64,000 bases of DNA from Brenneria izadpanahii (GTDB lineage Bacteria; Pseudomonadota; Gammaproteobacteria; Enterobacterales; Enterobacteriaceae): positions 1,922,001-1,986,000 of the forward strand of contig NZ_CP050854.1 of assembly GCF_017569925.1 (NCBI RefSeq), in the 5' to 3' direction. Shown here piece by piece: positions 47,351 through 57,422 of this stretch. Position numbers and translations under genes: made by a program. The first letter of the stretch is position 1, and each line of letters starts with the position of its first letter. A model generated the notes under the pieces. That model was not told the origin of the DNA. It saw only the letters and a list, made by a program, of their open reading frames with translations, and did no database searches.

Positions 47351-48340
47351 TTATCCCGCGGTAGTTAAACGAGCCTTTAACAACACTGATTGTAGATTAT
47401 TCCATTCGGCCGGCGTTTCATTGATGAGTTCGATCCGGCTATCGATCGGCGCGACGGGTTTTGTTTCAATATGCAGGTCCAAACCCTGACGATTGACGAT
47501 TAATGTCCCTTCTTTGATGCGCATAACCCCTTTAACCCGGCTGACCGGCGACAGACGAACCCAGTCCAGCAGCGCCGCGGTATCAAAGATGGTTTCCGCT
47601 GCGAAAATCCAGCCGCAGGCGTGGTAGCCCTGACCCTGATTCAATGAACGCCGCCAGGGATCATTGGCCGGTAGCCGCAGCGCCGCCAGACCTTGAGCGG
47701 CCTTATGCTGGTGATGGTGGGCGCCGTCAGGCAGTTCACGCTCGTTCAGGCGCGGCTGATCCAAGATTTGCCGGTCTACCTGGCCCTGACTGGTCATCAC
47801 GATTTGACGCGTGTCGTTATTGTCCTGGCGCCACTTCTGCAACGCGGCTCGGTCTGCATCGAGGTAGGTATCCTGCTTGTTGGCGATAACGATGTCGGCG
47901 GCCGCCAACTGGTCGCGGAAATTTTCATTCTCGGTATAGCGGGATTCACGCAGTTGGCGCGCGTCCAGCAGGCATAATGTCGCCTGCAACGTCAGCCAGG
48001 GCCGGTAACTGTCGCCAGACAGCAACGAGAGAATCTGCTTCGGATGACCCAGACCGGTAGGTTCGATTAATAAGCGATGCGGCTTTTTTTGCTGCAAGAG
48101 CATATTCAGGCCGACCTGCATGGGCAAACCGTTTACGCAGCACATGCATCCACCGGGGATCTCTTTCAATACCGCGCCGCTATCCTCCAGCAATGCGCCG
48201 TCAATTCCGATCTCGCCAAATTCGTTAACCAATACGGCCCAGACCTCATCTGCGGGTTTCTGAGAAAGAAGGTGGCGGATCGTTGTGGTTTTCCCGCAAC
48301 CGAGAAAGCCGGTGATGAGATTAACTTTGGTTAGCAACAT
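47351..48340 (-). CDS. yeiR: Zinc-binding GTPase YeiR (COG0523)
   Basis: YeiR, 329 residues, is a G3E-family P-loop GTPase in the same family as CobW and ZNG1 metal chaperones. Walker A is ITGFLGCGKTTTIRHLL, the metal-binding CxCC is GGCMCCVNG, and a His-rich stretch (AHHHQHK) follows in the linker. NKQD is the base-specificity motif. It matches E. coli YeiR along its length. Zinc binding and GTPase activity are reported for the family. Confidence 0.94.
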   Translation of the reverse strand: MLLTKVNLITGFLGCGKTTTIRHLLSQKPADEVWAVLVNEFGEIGIDGALLEDSGAVLKEIPGGCMCCVNGLPMQVGLNMLLQQKKPHRLLIEPTGLGHPKQILSLLSGDSYRPWLTLQATLCLLDARQLRESRYTENENFRDQLAAADIVIANKQDTYLDADRAALQKWRQDNNDTRQIVMTSQGQVDRQILDQPRLNERELPDGAHHHQHKAAQGLAALRLPANDPWRRSLNQGQGYHACGWIFAAETIFDTAALLDWVRLSPVSRVKGVMRIKEGTLIVNRQGLDLHIETKPVAPIDSRIELINETPAEWNNLQSVLLKARLTTAG

Positions 48341-48481
48341 AGACTCCTGATTTAAATAGGATCACATTGTGATGTGAACAGATTTACTTATGCTACATCA
48401 GAAATAATATCAAATTAATTAATGTTCACCCTGTTTGTTGTCGATACCTATTAGGTATTCGGCAATTGATAGGGGGGACTT

Positions 48482-48802
48482 ATGAGTAGTTTAAGCAAAT
48501 GGGTGTTATTCGGTGGGGTTGCGCTGTGCTCACTCACATCAGGCATTGCGTCCGCCAGCGATGCGGCTTCGGGCATTATCCGATTTACAGGGCAGATTGT
48601 TGCGTCGCCCTGCGTCGCCAGCGCGCAGCAGGCGGTCGTCAATTTCTCTTGTTATCAAGAGGGTAAGCAGGCTAACTATCGTTACAATACGAATTCAGCG
48701 ACGGCGGCTAACCACGTATTGCCGGACCTGATAGAGGAAACTCGCATGGATTGGGTCAACGCTGAACGTACGGCCAGGCTTTTGACCGTAACCTACCGGT
48801 AG
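48482..48802 (+). CDS. Short fimbrial-like secreted protein
   Basis: A 106-residue exported protein. Signal peptide MSSLSKWVLFGGVALCSLTSGIASA. The mature part begins SDAASGIIRFTGQIVASPC, which resembles the first strand of type 1 pilins, with two cysteines (PC and NFSC) about 17 residues apart. It is too short for a full pilin domain. It has no usher or chaperone nearby. Similar short proteins exist in related genera; the function is unknown. GGGGGA precedes the ATG closely. Confidence 0.7.
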   Translation: MSSLSKWVLFGGVALCSLTSGIASASDAASGIIRFTGQIVASPCVASAQQAVVNFSCYQEGKQANYRYNTNSATAANHVLPDLIEETRMDWVNAERTARLLTVTYR

Positions 48803-48816
48803 TTGAACAATGTGCA

Positions 48817-48856
48817 TTCGCAAGTAACACCGCTTCGAGAGGGTGTTACCCGCGAA
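48817..48856. terminator. Hairpin between convergent genes
   Basis: TTCGC-AA-GTAACACC, 10-base loop, GGTGTTAC-CC-GCGAA: a long two-part stem with a symmetric internal loop. It sits between the ends of the fimbrial-like gene and efpL. No T run is present, so it may act through Rho or as a 3' end stabiliser. Confidence 0.5.
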
Positions 48857-48868
48857 CGGCGACGACGC

Positions 48869-49441
48869 TTACTCCGCGCGGCCCATGTAACGGCGTTCTG
48901 GAATATGAATGCGGATTTTTTCCCCGGCGCTCAGATATTCAGGCACCTGAATAGTGAGGCCGGTAGCCATTGTCGCCGGTTTGTTGCGGGCGCTGGCCGA
49001 GGCGCCTTTGATGCCGGGAGCGGTGTCAACGATTTCCATATCTACCGTTTGCGGCAACTCAAGCGCAATGATTTCGCCATCCCACGTCAGCACCTGAATG
49101 CCGGGCATGCCGCCTTCAGGAATGAACAGCAACTCTTCTTCTATCTGCTCTTTTTTGAAGTTGTATGGCGTGTAATCTTCATCATCCATAAAGACATACT
49201 CGTCGCCATCAATATAAGAGAAGGTGACCGTCCGGCGGGTCAGGGAGATGGTGTCGAGAATATCATCGCCTTTAAAACGCTCTTCAACTTTTAATCCGGT
49301 GCGGACGTCGGAAAAGCGCATTTTGTATAGCGTACTGGCGCCGCGGGCGCTCGGACTCTGGATATCGATGTCCTTCACCAGCAGCAATTTGCCATTATAG
49401 TTAACGGCCATACCGCGTTTAATTTCGTTCGCTCTTGCCAT
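48869..49441 (-). CDS. efpL: Elongation factor P-like protein EfpL (YeiP)
   Basis: EfpL, 190 residues, is the EF-P paralogue of enterobacteria that helps ribosomes through difficult peptide-bond steps. It has the KOW-like N-terminal domain ([33 protein letters not shown]), with SPSARGA in the tip loop in place of the Lys of EF-P. The OB domains contain [13 protein letters not shown] and the C-terminal signature ends [15 protein letters not shown]. Same gene neighbourhood as in E. coli. Confidence 0.96.
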   Translation of the reverse strand: MARANEIKRGMAVNYNGKLLLVKDIDIQSPSARGASTLYKMRFSDVRTGLKVEERFKGDDILDTISLTRRTVTFSYIDGDEYVFMDDEDYTPYNFKKEQIEEELLFIPEGGMPGIQVLTWDGEIIALELPQTVDMEIVDTAPGIKGASASARNKPATMATGLTIQVPEYLSAGEKIRIHIPERRYMGRAE

Positions 49442-49650
49442 AAAGAATACCTGTCTATGCGGAGTGAGATTTTTGTGGCGACACGTTACTCGCGCCGCGG
49501 GATTCAGGCAAGCAGGAAATCATGCAACGCGCATATCGTCAGCATTAATTGTAGGTCGCGCGCGAACAAGATGAAGAAGCGTTGGTGTTTGTCCGCATGG
49601 CTGTTATGGTGACTGACTATCTTATCGTCGGCCCAGCGGAGAGCCTGCTG

Positions 49651-49929
49651 ATGGAGTGTCGTTCCGATTGCGGCGCATGCTGCATCGCCCCTTCAATATC
49701 CAGCCCGTTGCCTGGCATGCCGAATGGCAAGCCGGCCAACACGCCGTGCATTCATCTGGATGCGCGAATGCGCTGCGGAATATTTCATTCTCCGCTCAGA
49801 CCGGCAGTCTGTTCGGGGTTACAGGCGCGAGCCGATATGTGCTTCAGCCATCGTGACGAGGCGCTTATTTACCTGATTAAACTGGAAGCCGACACCGCGC
49901 CGGATAACGGCCTATCTACGCGTCTTTAA
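49651..49929 (+). CDS. yeiW: YkgJ-family cysteine cluster protein YeiW
   Basis: A 92-residue CxxCxxCC (UPF0153) protein. The cysteine cluster CRSDCGACC at the N-terminus and [11 protein letters not shown] further on suggest a metal or Fe-S site. [23 protein letters not shown] matches E. coli YeiW. The frame is open from 49,582, but the ATG at 49,651 gives MECRSDCG as in homologues. Its 3' end overlaps the 3' end of setB on the other strand by 14 bases. Confidence 0.9.
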   Translation: MECRSDCGACCIAPSISSPLPGMPNGKPANTPCIHLDARMRCGIFHSPLRPAVCSGLQARADMCFSHRDEALIYLIKLEADTAPDNGLSTRL

Positions 49930-51094
49930 TGCGCCACATGCAGTAACCCGCGCCTGCGATCATAAACAGCGCGATAAAGAATACGGCGTGATAACTCCAT
50001 ATTTCCGCCACAATGCCGGCCAGCGAACCAGAAATAATCCAACCTACGCGGCCGGTATTGGTAAAGAGCGTGGTTGCCGCGCCGGCCTGGCCCGGCATCA
50101 GATCCTGAAAATACAGCATGCCGATTCCGGCGAGAATGCCGATAAAAATAGCGTTCAGCAACTGTAAAGCCAGCAGAGCGATTTCGCTGTCGAGAAACAA
50201 TAATCCCACATAAAAAAACAGCCCGGAGAAGACGGCCAGCCGCATCAGAAAGCGCTTGCCGAAACGCTTGGCGACATAACCCGCCAGCAGCATGGACGGG
50301 ATCTCTAATCCGGCCGCGGCGCCCATCATAATCCCCGCCAATTTTTCCGGCAGATTGAGCTCATGAACCAAATAGAGCGGCATATTGATGATGTAGATAC
50401 CGTTGCATGTCCACATCAGCGTGCAGGCGGCGAACAACAGCAGCGTGTCCCGGCGGTTATGGCGGGGCGCTTCAAGGGTAGCCGTGGTTTTGACCGCAGC
50501 CTTCGGCATCGACGGAAGAAAGAATCTGACCAATATCCCGCAAAGCACAAATACGGCGGCGGCCGTTAGATACATTGAGGTAAAGCCGAAACCCAACGCC
50601 AGAGCGAAGGCAATCGGCGGGCCGACCACCCAGGAGAGCGAAACCTGGGCGCGCAAAATGGAGCTGAACATGGCGGCTTCGCGGCCTGTACGGTCGGCAT
50701 GTTCCCGCGCCAGTGCGAATAACTGGGGGTTCGCCGTCGAACCGAAGCTGCTGAGCAGTACGCCAACGAACAGCAGAATAAAGTAGTTGCGGTTCCAGGC
50801 GAACAACAGACAGGCCAGGGCGCCGAGCAAACAGCACTGGAATATCAGCGTTTTGCGATCGCCTTGCCGGTCTGAACGCGCCGCCAGCGCCTGGCTGACG
50901 ATGATGCCAATCACGGCGCTGCCGGTATAGAACATCCCCACCAGGAAAGGGCGCACTTGTACTTCATTTGAAAGGAACAGACTGAGCGTCGGGAGCTGTA
51001 ACGCCCCGGCGATGCCGGTCAAAAAAGCGATAACCAAAAAAGCGGGCGAAGTCAGATCGGGCTGACGGCGAGTTGTGCTGACGGATGTGTGCAT
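49916..51094 (-). CDS. setB: Sugar efflux transporter SetB
   Basis: SetB, 392 residues, is a 12-helix MFS exporter of sugars such as lactose or glucose. It starts with a cytoplasmic tail, then [28 protein letters not shown] in helix 1 and the MFS A-like loop [13 protein letters not shown]. The C-terminal half has [35 protein letters not shown], typical of SET transporters. The gene is divergent from fruBKA, as in E. coli. Confidence 0.93.
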   Translation of the reverse strand: MHTSVSTTRRQPDLTSPAFLVIAFLTGIAGALQLPTLSLFLSNEVQVRPFLVGMFYTGSAVIGIIVSQALAARSDRQGDRKTLIFQCCLLGALACLLFAWNRNYFILLFVGVLLSSFGSTANPQLFALAREHADRTGREAAMFSSILRAQVSLSWVVGPPIAFALALGFGFTSMYLTAAAVFVLCGILVRFFLPSMPKAAVKTTATLEAPRHNRRDTLLLFAACTLMWTCNGIYIINMPLYLVHELNLPEKLAGIMMGAAAGLEIPSMLLAGYVAKRFGKRFLMRLAVFSGLFFYVGLLFLDSEIALLALQLLNAIFIGILAGIGMLYFQDLMPGQAGAATTLFTNTGRVGWIISGSLAGIVAEIWSYHAVFFIALFMIAGAGYCMWRIKDA

Positions 51095-51256
51095 ACGGTG
51101 TGTGATAACGCTTAAAAAGCCGACAGAAAACGAGAGGGACGCGTCATATTACGCCGATTTATAAAAAACGGAAAACCTGTTTTATTATTTTTCTTCAGCA
51201 GCGCTTCAGCTTGATGTGTCTTTTTGTCATCAGACTGTGTCACATAACGGCTAAAA

Positions 51257-51272
51257 TGTGCGTGACGTCATA
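51257..51272 (+). promoter_or_regulatory. Possible CRP site upstream of fruB
   Basis: TGTGC, six bases, TCATA resembles the CRP half-sites TGTGA and TCACA with correct spacing (8 of 10 core positions). It lies about 60 bases before the first Cra operator. A role in catabolite control of the fructose operon fits, but the match is moderate. Confidence 0.35.
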
Positions 51273-51332
51273 AATTCGTTACGTAAATAGTGCAGAACAC
51301 TTGCATAAATGGCGTAATGGAAACAGACTCAT

Positions 51333-51344
51333 TGAAACGTTTCA
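51333..51344 (+). promoter_or_regulatory. Cra (FruR) operator 1, perfect palindrome
   Basis: TGAAACGTTTCA, a perfect symmetric match to the Cra core motif, about 90 bases before the fruB start. Cra represses fruBKA until fructose-1-phosphate is present. This is the strongest operator in the window. Confidence 0.9.
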
Positions 51345-51399
51345 GCGAAGTTTTTTTTGAAACGCCTTTCTCAATAGACACATTTTTTCTCATAAAAGC

Positions 51400-51411
51400 T
51401 GAAACGATTCA
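51400..51411 (+). promoter_or_regulatory. Cra (FruR) operator 2
   Basis: TGAAACGATTCA, differing from the perfect Cra motif at one position, about 23 bases before the fruB ATG. A weaker half-site (TGAAACGCCTTT, 51,358-51,369) lies between the two operators. Multiple Cra sites are also found before E. coli fruB. Confidence 0.85.
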
Positions 51412-51434
51412 ACTTTCAGCAAGAGAGGAGAGCC

Positions 51435-52568
51435 ATGTTCCAGTTGTCACAACAAGATATTCATTTAGGCGCGGTAGCCAGTAGCAAGCAGGAAGCTATA
51501 CAGCTTGTTGCTGCAGCTCTGACTCAGGCCGGGTGCGTCAGCGCGGCGTATGTCGACGGCATGCTGAAGCGCGAGACGCAGACATCCACTTATTTGGGGA
51601 ACGGCATCGCTATCCCCCACGGCACCACGGATACCCGCGATCTGGTGCTGAAAACGGGCGTACAGGTGTTTCAATTCCCTCAGGGCGTCAACTGGGGCGA
51701 AGATCAAACGGCCTACGTGGTTTTGGGGATTGCGGCCAGCTCGGACGAGCACCTGGCGCTATTACGCCAGTTAACGCATGTCCTCAGCGACGATCGCGTC
51801 GCGGCGCGTTTGGCGAGCACCACGTCGGCGGAAGAATTGCGCGGCCTGTTGATGGGCGAGCAGCAGATGCCGGAGTTCCGTTTCGATACCTCGCTGATTT
51901 CGCTTGATGTCGCAACGGACAATCTGCTGACGCTGCAGGCGCTGAATGCCGGCCGCCTGCAACAGATTGGCGCGGCGGATGCCGGTTTCGTCAGCCATGT
52001 CGTGAGCAATAAGCCACTGAATCTGGGACAAGGTATCTGGTTCAGCGACAGTGCTGAAGGCAACCTTAGCAGCGCCGCCGCCGTCGCCCGTCCTGCCGCG
52101 CCTTTCGATGCCGATGGCGAATCCGTCGCGTTGCTGGTGACGGTTTCCGCGGCCGACGATCAGGCTTACGCGCCGATCGACTACCTGACCAAACTATTGA
52201 CCGAGCAAAAAGCTGAACGCTTGCTGAAAGCTGATGCGGCTACCTTGCTGGCTCTGCTGACCAGCGATGTGCCGGAAGAGAGCGGGGTGCTGACGGCGGA
52301 ATTCACCATTCGCAACGAGCACGGTCTGCACGCGCGTCCGGGTACGACGCTGGTTAATGTGATCAAGCAGTTCAGCAGCGAAATTACCGTCGCGAACCTT
52401 GACGGCACGGGCAAACCGGTGAACGGCCGCAGCCTGATGAAAGTTATCGCATTGGGTGTGAAGAAAGGTCACAGACTCCGTTTTACCGCCAGCGGCAACG
52501 ATGCTGAACAGGCATTGGCCGCTATTGGCGAAACAATTAATTCTGGCTTAGGCGAGGGGGCAGCATGA
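51435..52568 (+). CDS. fruB: Fructose PTS diphosphoryl transfer protein FruB (EIIA-HPr)
   Basis: FruB, 377 residues, carries phosphate from Enzyme I to FruA. The EIIA domain has its phosphorylated His at H62 (GIAIPHGT), a middle domain follows, and the HPr-like domain has its active His at H299 ([11 protein letters not shown]). Both numbers equal those of E. coli FruB. The ATG follows AGAGAGGAGAGCC. The stop overlaps the fruK ATG (ATGA). Confidence 0.97.
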   Translation: MFQLSQQDIHLGAVASSKQEAIQLVAAALTQAGCVSAAYVDGMLKRETQTSTYLGNGIAIPHGTTDTRDLVLKTGVQVFQFPQGVNWGEDQTAYVVLGIAASSDEHLALLRQLTHVLSDDRVAARLASTTSAEELRGLLMGEQQMPEFRFDTSLISLDVATDNLLTLQALNAGRLQQIGAADAGFVSHVVSNKPLNLGQGIWFSDSAEGNLSSAAAVARPAAPFDADGESVALLVTVSAADDQAYAPIDYLTKLLTEQKAERLLKADAATLLALLTSDVPEESGVLTAEFTIRNEHGLHARPGTTLVNVIKQFSSEITVANLDGTGKPVNGRSLMKVIALGVKKGHRLRFTASGNDAEQALAAIGETINSGLGEGAA

Positions 52569-53503
52569 GCAGGCGAGTCGCCACCATTACCCTGAATCCG
52601 GCTTATGACCTGGTTGGCTATTGTCCTGAAATTGAAAAGGGCGAAGTAAACCTGGTTCAGACAGCGGGTCTGCACGCAGCTGGCAAAGGTATCAATGTTG
52701 CCAAGGTGCTGAAAGATCTTGGGATTGATGTCACGGTGGGTGGGTTCCTGGGTAAAGACAATCAGGATGGTTTTCAGCAGTTGTTCAGTGAGCTGGGCAT
52801 TGCCAACCGTTTTCAGGTTGTACCAGGACGTACGCGCATCAATGTCAAGTTGACGGAAAAAGACGGGGACGTTACCGATCTCAATTTCTCCGGCTTTGAG
52901 GTGACGCAGCAGGACTGGCAACGTTTTGTCAATGATTCCCTGAGCTGGCTCGGACAGTTCGATATGGTCGCCGTCAGCGGTAGTTTGCCTGCCGGCGTCG
53001 ATCCCGACGCCTTTACTGATTGGATGTCCCGGCTGCGTAGCCATTGTCCGTGCATTATTTTTGACAGCAGCCGCGATGCGCTGGTGGCGGGCTTGAAGGC
53101 TGCTCCCTGGCTGGTTAAACCGAATCGCCGGGAGTTGGAGATCTGGGCGGGGCGTAAATTACCTACATTGGATGATGTGGTTGATGCCGCGCATGCATTG
53201 CGTGAACAAGGGATCGCTCATGTTGTTATCTCACTGGGGGCGGAAGGCGCTCTGTGGGTTAATGCTTCGGGCGCGTGGCTGGCAAAACCGCCTGCCTGTG
53301 AAGTCGTTAGTACGGTGGGCGCGGGTGACTCCATGGTCGGGGGACTGATTTATGGATTATTAATGCGTGAGTCCAGTGAACATACTTTGCGTTTGGCAAC
53401 GGCGGTGGCGGCACTTGCCGTGAGCCAAAGCAATGTTGGTATTACCGATCGTCCTCAGTTAGCCGCGATGATGGCGCGTGTCGATCTTAAACCCTTTAAC
53501 TGA
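52565..53503 (+). CDS. fruK: 1-phosphofructokinase FruK
   Basis: FruK, 312 residues, is a PfkB/ribokinase-family enzyme that converts fructose-1-phosphate to fructose-1,6-bisphosphate. PfkB signatures are [19 protein letters not shown] near the start and [18 protein letters not shown] at the catalytic Asp. It lies between the two PTS genes and is translationally coupled to fruB. Confidence 0.97.
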   Translation: MSRRVATITLNPAYDLVGYCPEIEKGEVNLVQTAGLHAAGKGINVAKVLKDLGIDVTVGGFLGKDNQDGFQQLFSELGIANRFQVVPGRTRINVKLTEKDGDVTDLNFSGFEVTQQDWQRFVNDSLSWLGQFDMVAVSGSLPAGVDPDAFTDWMSRLRSHCPCIIFDSSRDALVAGLKAAPWLVKPNRRELEIWAGRKLPTLDDVVDAAHALREQGIAHVVISLGAEGALWVNASGAWLAKPPACEVVSTVGAGDSMVGGLIYGLLMRESSEHTLRLATAVAALAVSQSNVGITDRPQLAAMMARVDLKPFN

Positions 53504-53519
53504 CAGCAGGAGATGAATA

Positions 53520-55220
53520 ATGAAAACGCTGCTGATTTTAGACAAATCACTGGGCCTGGCGAGAAGCCATCTGGTGAAAAATCTACTCGGCGCTGCCGCT
53601 GCTAAAGCAGGGCTGACGTTTACAGAACAGGCTGATGAAGCCGAACTGGCAATTATCCTGGGCGCCGCCGCCGCGGCGGACTCGGCGCTGAACGGCAAAC
53701 AGGTTTTTGTTGGCGATGTTGAACTGGCCGCGAGTCAACCGGAGGCTTTTCTTGATAAGGCCAAGGCTGAGGCGACCACTTATCAGGCTGCCGCCGCGGC
53801 GCCTGTTCAGCAAGGCTCGTCAGCAACACCCAAACGCATCGTCGCCGTAACGGCGTGTCCGACAGGCGTGGCGCATACGTTTATGGCGGCGGAAGCTATT
53901 GAAACCGAAGCGAAGAAACGCGGCTGGTGGGTGAAAGTTGAAACCCGCGGTTCCGTCGGGGCGGGCAACCCCATTACGCCGGAAGAAGTCGAACAGGCGG
54001 ATGTGGTTATTGTCGCGGCGGATATTGAAGTCGATCTGAGCAAGTTCGCCGGTAAAAAAATGTACCGTACTTCTACCGGTCTAGCGCTGAAAAAGACCGC
54101 GCAGGAGTTGGATAAGGCGCTGGCGGAAGCGACGGTTTATCAGCCCAACGGACAGAGCGCCGGCGGCGCCGAGGCGACCGGCCAATCGAAAAAAGGCGGC
54201 TCTGGGCCATACAGCCACCTGTTGACCGGCGTGTCGTACATGCTGCCGGTGGTGGTGGCCGGCGGTCTGTGCATCGCACTGTCGTTTATGTTTGGTATCG
54301 AAGCCTTTAAGGAACCGGGCACGCTGGCGGCAGCGCTGAAAACGGTCGGCGACTCGGCGTTTATGCTGATGGTGCCGGTGTTGGCCGGATATATCGCGTT
54401 TTCCATTGCCGACCGTCCCGGTCTGGCGCCGGGCTTAGTCGGCGGCGTGTTGGCGAATACCATGGGCGCCGGGTTCATCGGCGGCATCATCGCTGGTTTT
54501 CTGGCGGGCTATATCGCCAGAGCCATCAACAAGCATGTCCACCTGCCGCAAAGTATGTCGGCGCTGAAACCGATCTTGATTATCCCGCTATTCGCGACCT
54601 TGATTATGGGCTTGATCATGGTATACGGCATCGGTACGCCGGTTGCCAAGATTCTGACCGGTTTGACCGACTGGCTGCAATCCATGGGTACGGCGAATGC
54701 GGTGATCCTGGGCGCTATTCTGGGCGGCATGATGTGTACCGATATGGGCGGGCCGGTCAACAAGGTGGCTTACGTATTCGGCACCACATTGTTGAGTAGC
54801 CAGATTTATGGCCCAATGGCCGCTATTATGGCGGGAGGGATGGTTCCGCCGCTGGCGATGGGGCTGGCGACGCTACTGGCCGGCAAGAAATTTAACGCCA
54901 CCGAACGCGAGGGCGGTAAAGCGGCGATGGTTCTGGGGCTGTGCTTCATCTCCGAAGGCGCCATTCCGTTCGCAGCCCGGGATCCTATCCGCGTATTGCC
55001 AAGCTGTATTATTGGCGGAGCGGTGACCGGCGCGATTTCGATGGCGGTAGGGGCTAAACTGATGGCGCCGCACGGCGGTCTGTTTGTGCTGCTGATCCCA
55101 GGTGCGATTTCTCCGGTATTAGGTTATCTGTTTGCGATTATCGTCGGAACCGTGGTAACAGGCGTGCTGTACGCGTTCCTGAAGCGTCCGGATGAGCAAC
55201 TGGTGAAAACGACGGCTTAA
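53520..55220 (+). CDS. fruA: Fructose PTS transporter FruA (EIIB'BC)
   Basis: FruA, 566 residues, imports fructose and releases it as fructose-1-phosphate. It has a degenerate EIIB' domain (about residues 1-100), an active EIIB with the phosphorylated Cys in VAVTACPTGVAHTFMAAEAIE, and the EIIC membrane domain from about residue 225 (HLLTGVSYMLPVVVAGGLCIAL), with MCTDMGGPVNKVAYVFG and EGAIPFAARDPIRV in the sugar-binding region. Last gene of fruBKA. Confidence 0.97.
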   Translation: MKTLLILDKSLGLARSHLVKNLLGAAAAKAGLTFTEQADEAELAIILGAAAAADSALNGKQVFVGDVELAASQPEAFLDKAKAEATTYQAAAAAPVQQGSSATPKRIVAVTACPTGVAHTFMAAEAIETEAKKRGWWVKVETRGSVGAGNPITPEEVEQADVVIVAADIEVDLSKFAGKKMYRTSTGLALKKTAQELDKALAEATVYQPNGQSAGGAEATGQSKKGGSGPYSHLLTGVSYMLPVVVAGGLCIALSFMFGIEAFKEPGTLAAALKTVGDSAFMLMVPVLAGYIAFSIADRPGLAPGLVGGVLANTMGAGFIGGIIAGFLAGYIARAINKHVHLPQSMSALKPILIIPLFATLIMGLIMVYGIGTPVAKILTGLTDWLQSMGTANAVILGAILGGMMCTDMGGPVNKVAYVFGTTLLSSQIYGPMAAIMAGGMVPPLAMGLATLLAGKKFNATEREGGKAAMVLGLCFISEGAIPFAARDPIRVLPSCIIGGAVTGAISMAVGAKLMAPHGGLFVLLIPGAISPVLGYLFAIIVGTVVTGVLYAFLKRPDEQLVKTTA

Positions 55221-55250
55221 CAGGACGAGCCGGGATACAGGGAGGTAATG

Positions 55251-55287
55251 AAAAAGAGCCGGTTGGTGATACCAACCGGCTCTTTTT
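55251..55287. terminator. Bidirectional terminator between fruA and nfo
   Basis: A 13-base perfect stem AGAGCCGGTTGGT / ACCAACCGGCTCT with a GAT loop, flanked by A5 and T5. It stops fruBKA from the left and nfo from the right. Confidence 0.93.
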
Positions 55288-55291
55288 CGTT

Positions 55292-56146
55292 TTATGTTGA
55301 TGATTGAGGCGCCTGCGACTTGAGCCAGGCGATCTCCTCTGCCCAGATGTCTGGATTCACGGTTTCCAGAATCAGGGGAATACCATCGAAACGATCGTCC
55401 CCCATGATGTAGCTGAAGGCCGTTTTGCCGATGTTGCCTTCTCCCAGACTGTTGTGACGGTCAACCCGGCTGTTGAATTCGCTTTTGGCATCGTTCAAGT
55501 GCATACCGCGTAAATAATGAAAGCCGACGACTTTATCGAATTCGGCAAAGGTTTTATCGCACTCAGCCTGGGTGCGTAAATCATATCCTCCGGCAAAGGC
55601 GTGACAGGTATCGATGCAGACGCCGACGCGGCTTTTATCTTCAACATCGTCGATAATGGCGGCCAGATGCTCAAAGCGGAATCCCAGATTGCTGCCTTGT
55701 CCGGCGGTGTTTTCAATAACCGCCGTGACGCCTTCGGTTGCCGCCAGCGCAATATTGATCGACTCGGCGATACGCGCCAGACAGCGATCTTCATCAATCT
55801 GTTTTAGATGGCTGCCGGGGTGGAAATTAAGCAGGGTCAGTCCCAATTGCTGGCAGCGCGACATCTCGTCAATAAAGGCGGCGCGTGATTTTTCCAGCGC
55901 CTCCGCTTCCGGATGTCCGAGATTAATCAGGTAGCTGTCGTGCGGCAAAATCTGTGCCGGGGTATAACCATAGGTTGCGCACGCGGTTTTAAATCGTTCA
56001 ATCACCTCAGGCTCCAGCGGCGCAGCCTGCCATTGACGCTGATTTTTGGTGAACAGGGCGAAAGCCGTCGCTTCCAGCTCATGAGCGCGTATAACCGCCT
56101 GATCGACTCCGCCGGCCGCACTGACATGGGCTCCTACGTATTTCAT
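55292..56146 (-). CDS. nfo: Endonuclease IV (Nfo)
   Basis: Nfo, 284 residues, is a zinc-dependent AP endonuclease of base-excision repair. Family signatures are [27 protein letters not shown], the zinc-binding [15 protein letters not shown], and [25 protein letters not shown]. The ATG at 56,146 has AGAGGAGA just upstream and gives the E. coli length; an upstream in-frame start at 56,173 is less likely. Confidence 0.97.
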   Translation of the reverse strand: MKYVGAHVSAAGGVDQAVIRAHELEATAFALFTKNQRQWQAAPLEPEVIERFKTACATYGYTPAQILPHDSYLINLGHPEAEALEKSRAAFIDEMSRCQQLGLTLLNFHPGSHLKQIDEDRCLARIAESINIALAATEGVTAVIENTAGQGSNLGFRFEHLAAIIDDVEDKSRVGVCIDTCHAFAGGYDLRTQAECDKTFAEFDKVVGFHYLRGMHLNDAKSEFNSRVDRHNSLGEGNIGKTAFSYIMGDDRFDGIPLILETVNPDIWAEEIAWLKSQAPQSST

Positions 56147-56225
56147 GATGTTCTCCTCTTGATGACGAGGCATTATGGCATTGTCGGTCAGGTTAACCAG
56201 CGGTTAAGCGATAATTTATTTACGG

Positions 56226-57307
56226 CTAGCTGAATAAGTGGTCAAAAGCCAGGTTAATACATGCGCCGCCCATAATTAGCCAGACAAATAAAATCAGCGC
56301 CAGCAACAGCGGTTTGGGGCCGGCATTACGGATATCGCTAATCCGGGTGGTTAGCCCTAATGCCATCATTGCCATCGCCAGCAATACATTATCCAGCCGG
56401 GTTAAATCGCCGGTCAGCGCGGGGGGAAATAGCCGGGTTGAGTTTAGAGCGGCGGCGGCCACAAACCATAATGCAAACCAGGGGAACGCGAGGGATACGG
56501 GCTCTGCTGCCGATGCCGCTGTTTTGGGGCCCATTTTTTTAAGCGCAATACCAAGAGCCAGCAGGAAAGGCGCCAGCATCATAACGCGCAGCATTTTTCC
56601 TATGACGGCAATATTTTCTGTTTCGCCCCCAATCGCATGGCCGGCGGCGACAACCTGGGCAACCTCGTGTACAGTTGAGCCGAGATACATGCCGAATGTT
56701 TGCGGATTGAAGGCCAACCAGTGATAATAAAGGTTGAGTTGATACAGCCAGGGGTAGAAGAACATGGCTGTCGTGCCGAAAATAACAACGGTTGATATTG
56801 CAATGGCGATTTTGTTCCCTGGCGCTTTTATCACGGGAGCCGTAGCCATAACCGCCGCCGCGCCGCAGATGCTGCTACCCGCGCCAATAAGGATGACGGT
56901 TTCGGCGTCGAGTTTGAGTATCCGGCGGCCAAGCCAGCAGGCGAGCAGGAAGGTTGATGTCACAATGGTAAAGTCAATGGCGATGCCTGTGACGCCAATT
57001 TCGGTAATTTGTTGAAAACTAAGTCTAAACCCGTAAAGTATAATTCCCCATCGCAGCAGATGGTGCTTTGCCCACTGTGCGCCTGGGTCGCAGAATGAAT
57101 GCAGCCATGGATATACCGTATTCCCAAGTATGATACCTGCCACGATAGCCAGTGTTAATGTGCCTGGCCCCACTGTATGACTTTTGGAATATTTGCCAAC
57201 CAAAGAAGGATGCAAGTCATTAAGCCTATTATTAATAGACCGGGAAGGATTTGTATTGTCCGGTCGCGGCACGTTATTAAGTGCTGACCGACAGGGATAT
57301 CCATCAT
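56226..57307 (-). pseudogene. yeiH: YeiH family membrane protein (UPF0324), one frame break
   Basis: A 10-helix membrane protein of the YeiH/PSE family, sometimes proposed as an anion exporter. The main frame gives GTLTLAIVAGIILGNTVYPWL and IGAGSSICGAAAVMATAPVIKA, but upstream of SHTVGPG it has non-homologous sequence. The expected N-terminal helix (RTIQILPGLLIIGLMTCILLWLANIPKVIQWG) is in another frame, from an ATG at 57,307 with AGGT upstream. The frames join if the GGGG (minus strand; CCCC at 57,168-57,171) is made five. Either a sequencing error or a broken gene. An intact-looking shorter protein of 348 codons can be read from 57,272. Confidence 0.8.
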
Positions 57308-57422
57308 TTTATTACCTATTCTGAGAATAATGAACTGATGGCTAATCCTATAATCGGTGTAGTTAAAAGAGTAATTGATTATATATTTATAACCTATAAG
57401 TATTTCAGATAAAGAGCTAGTT

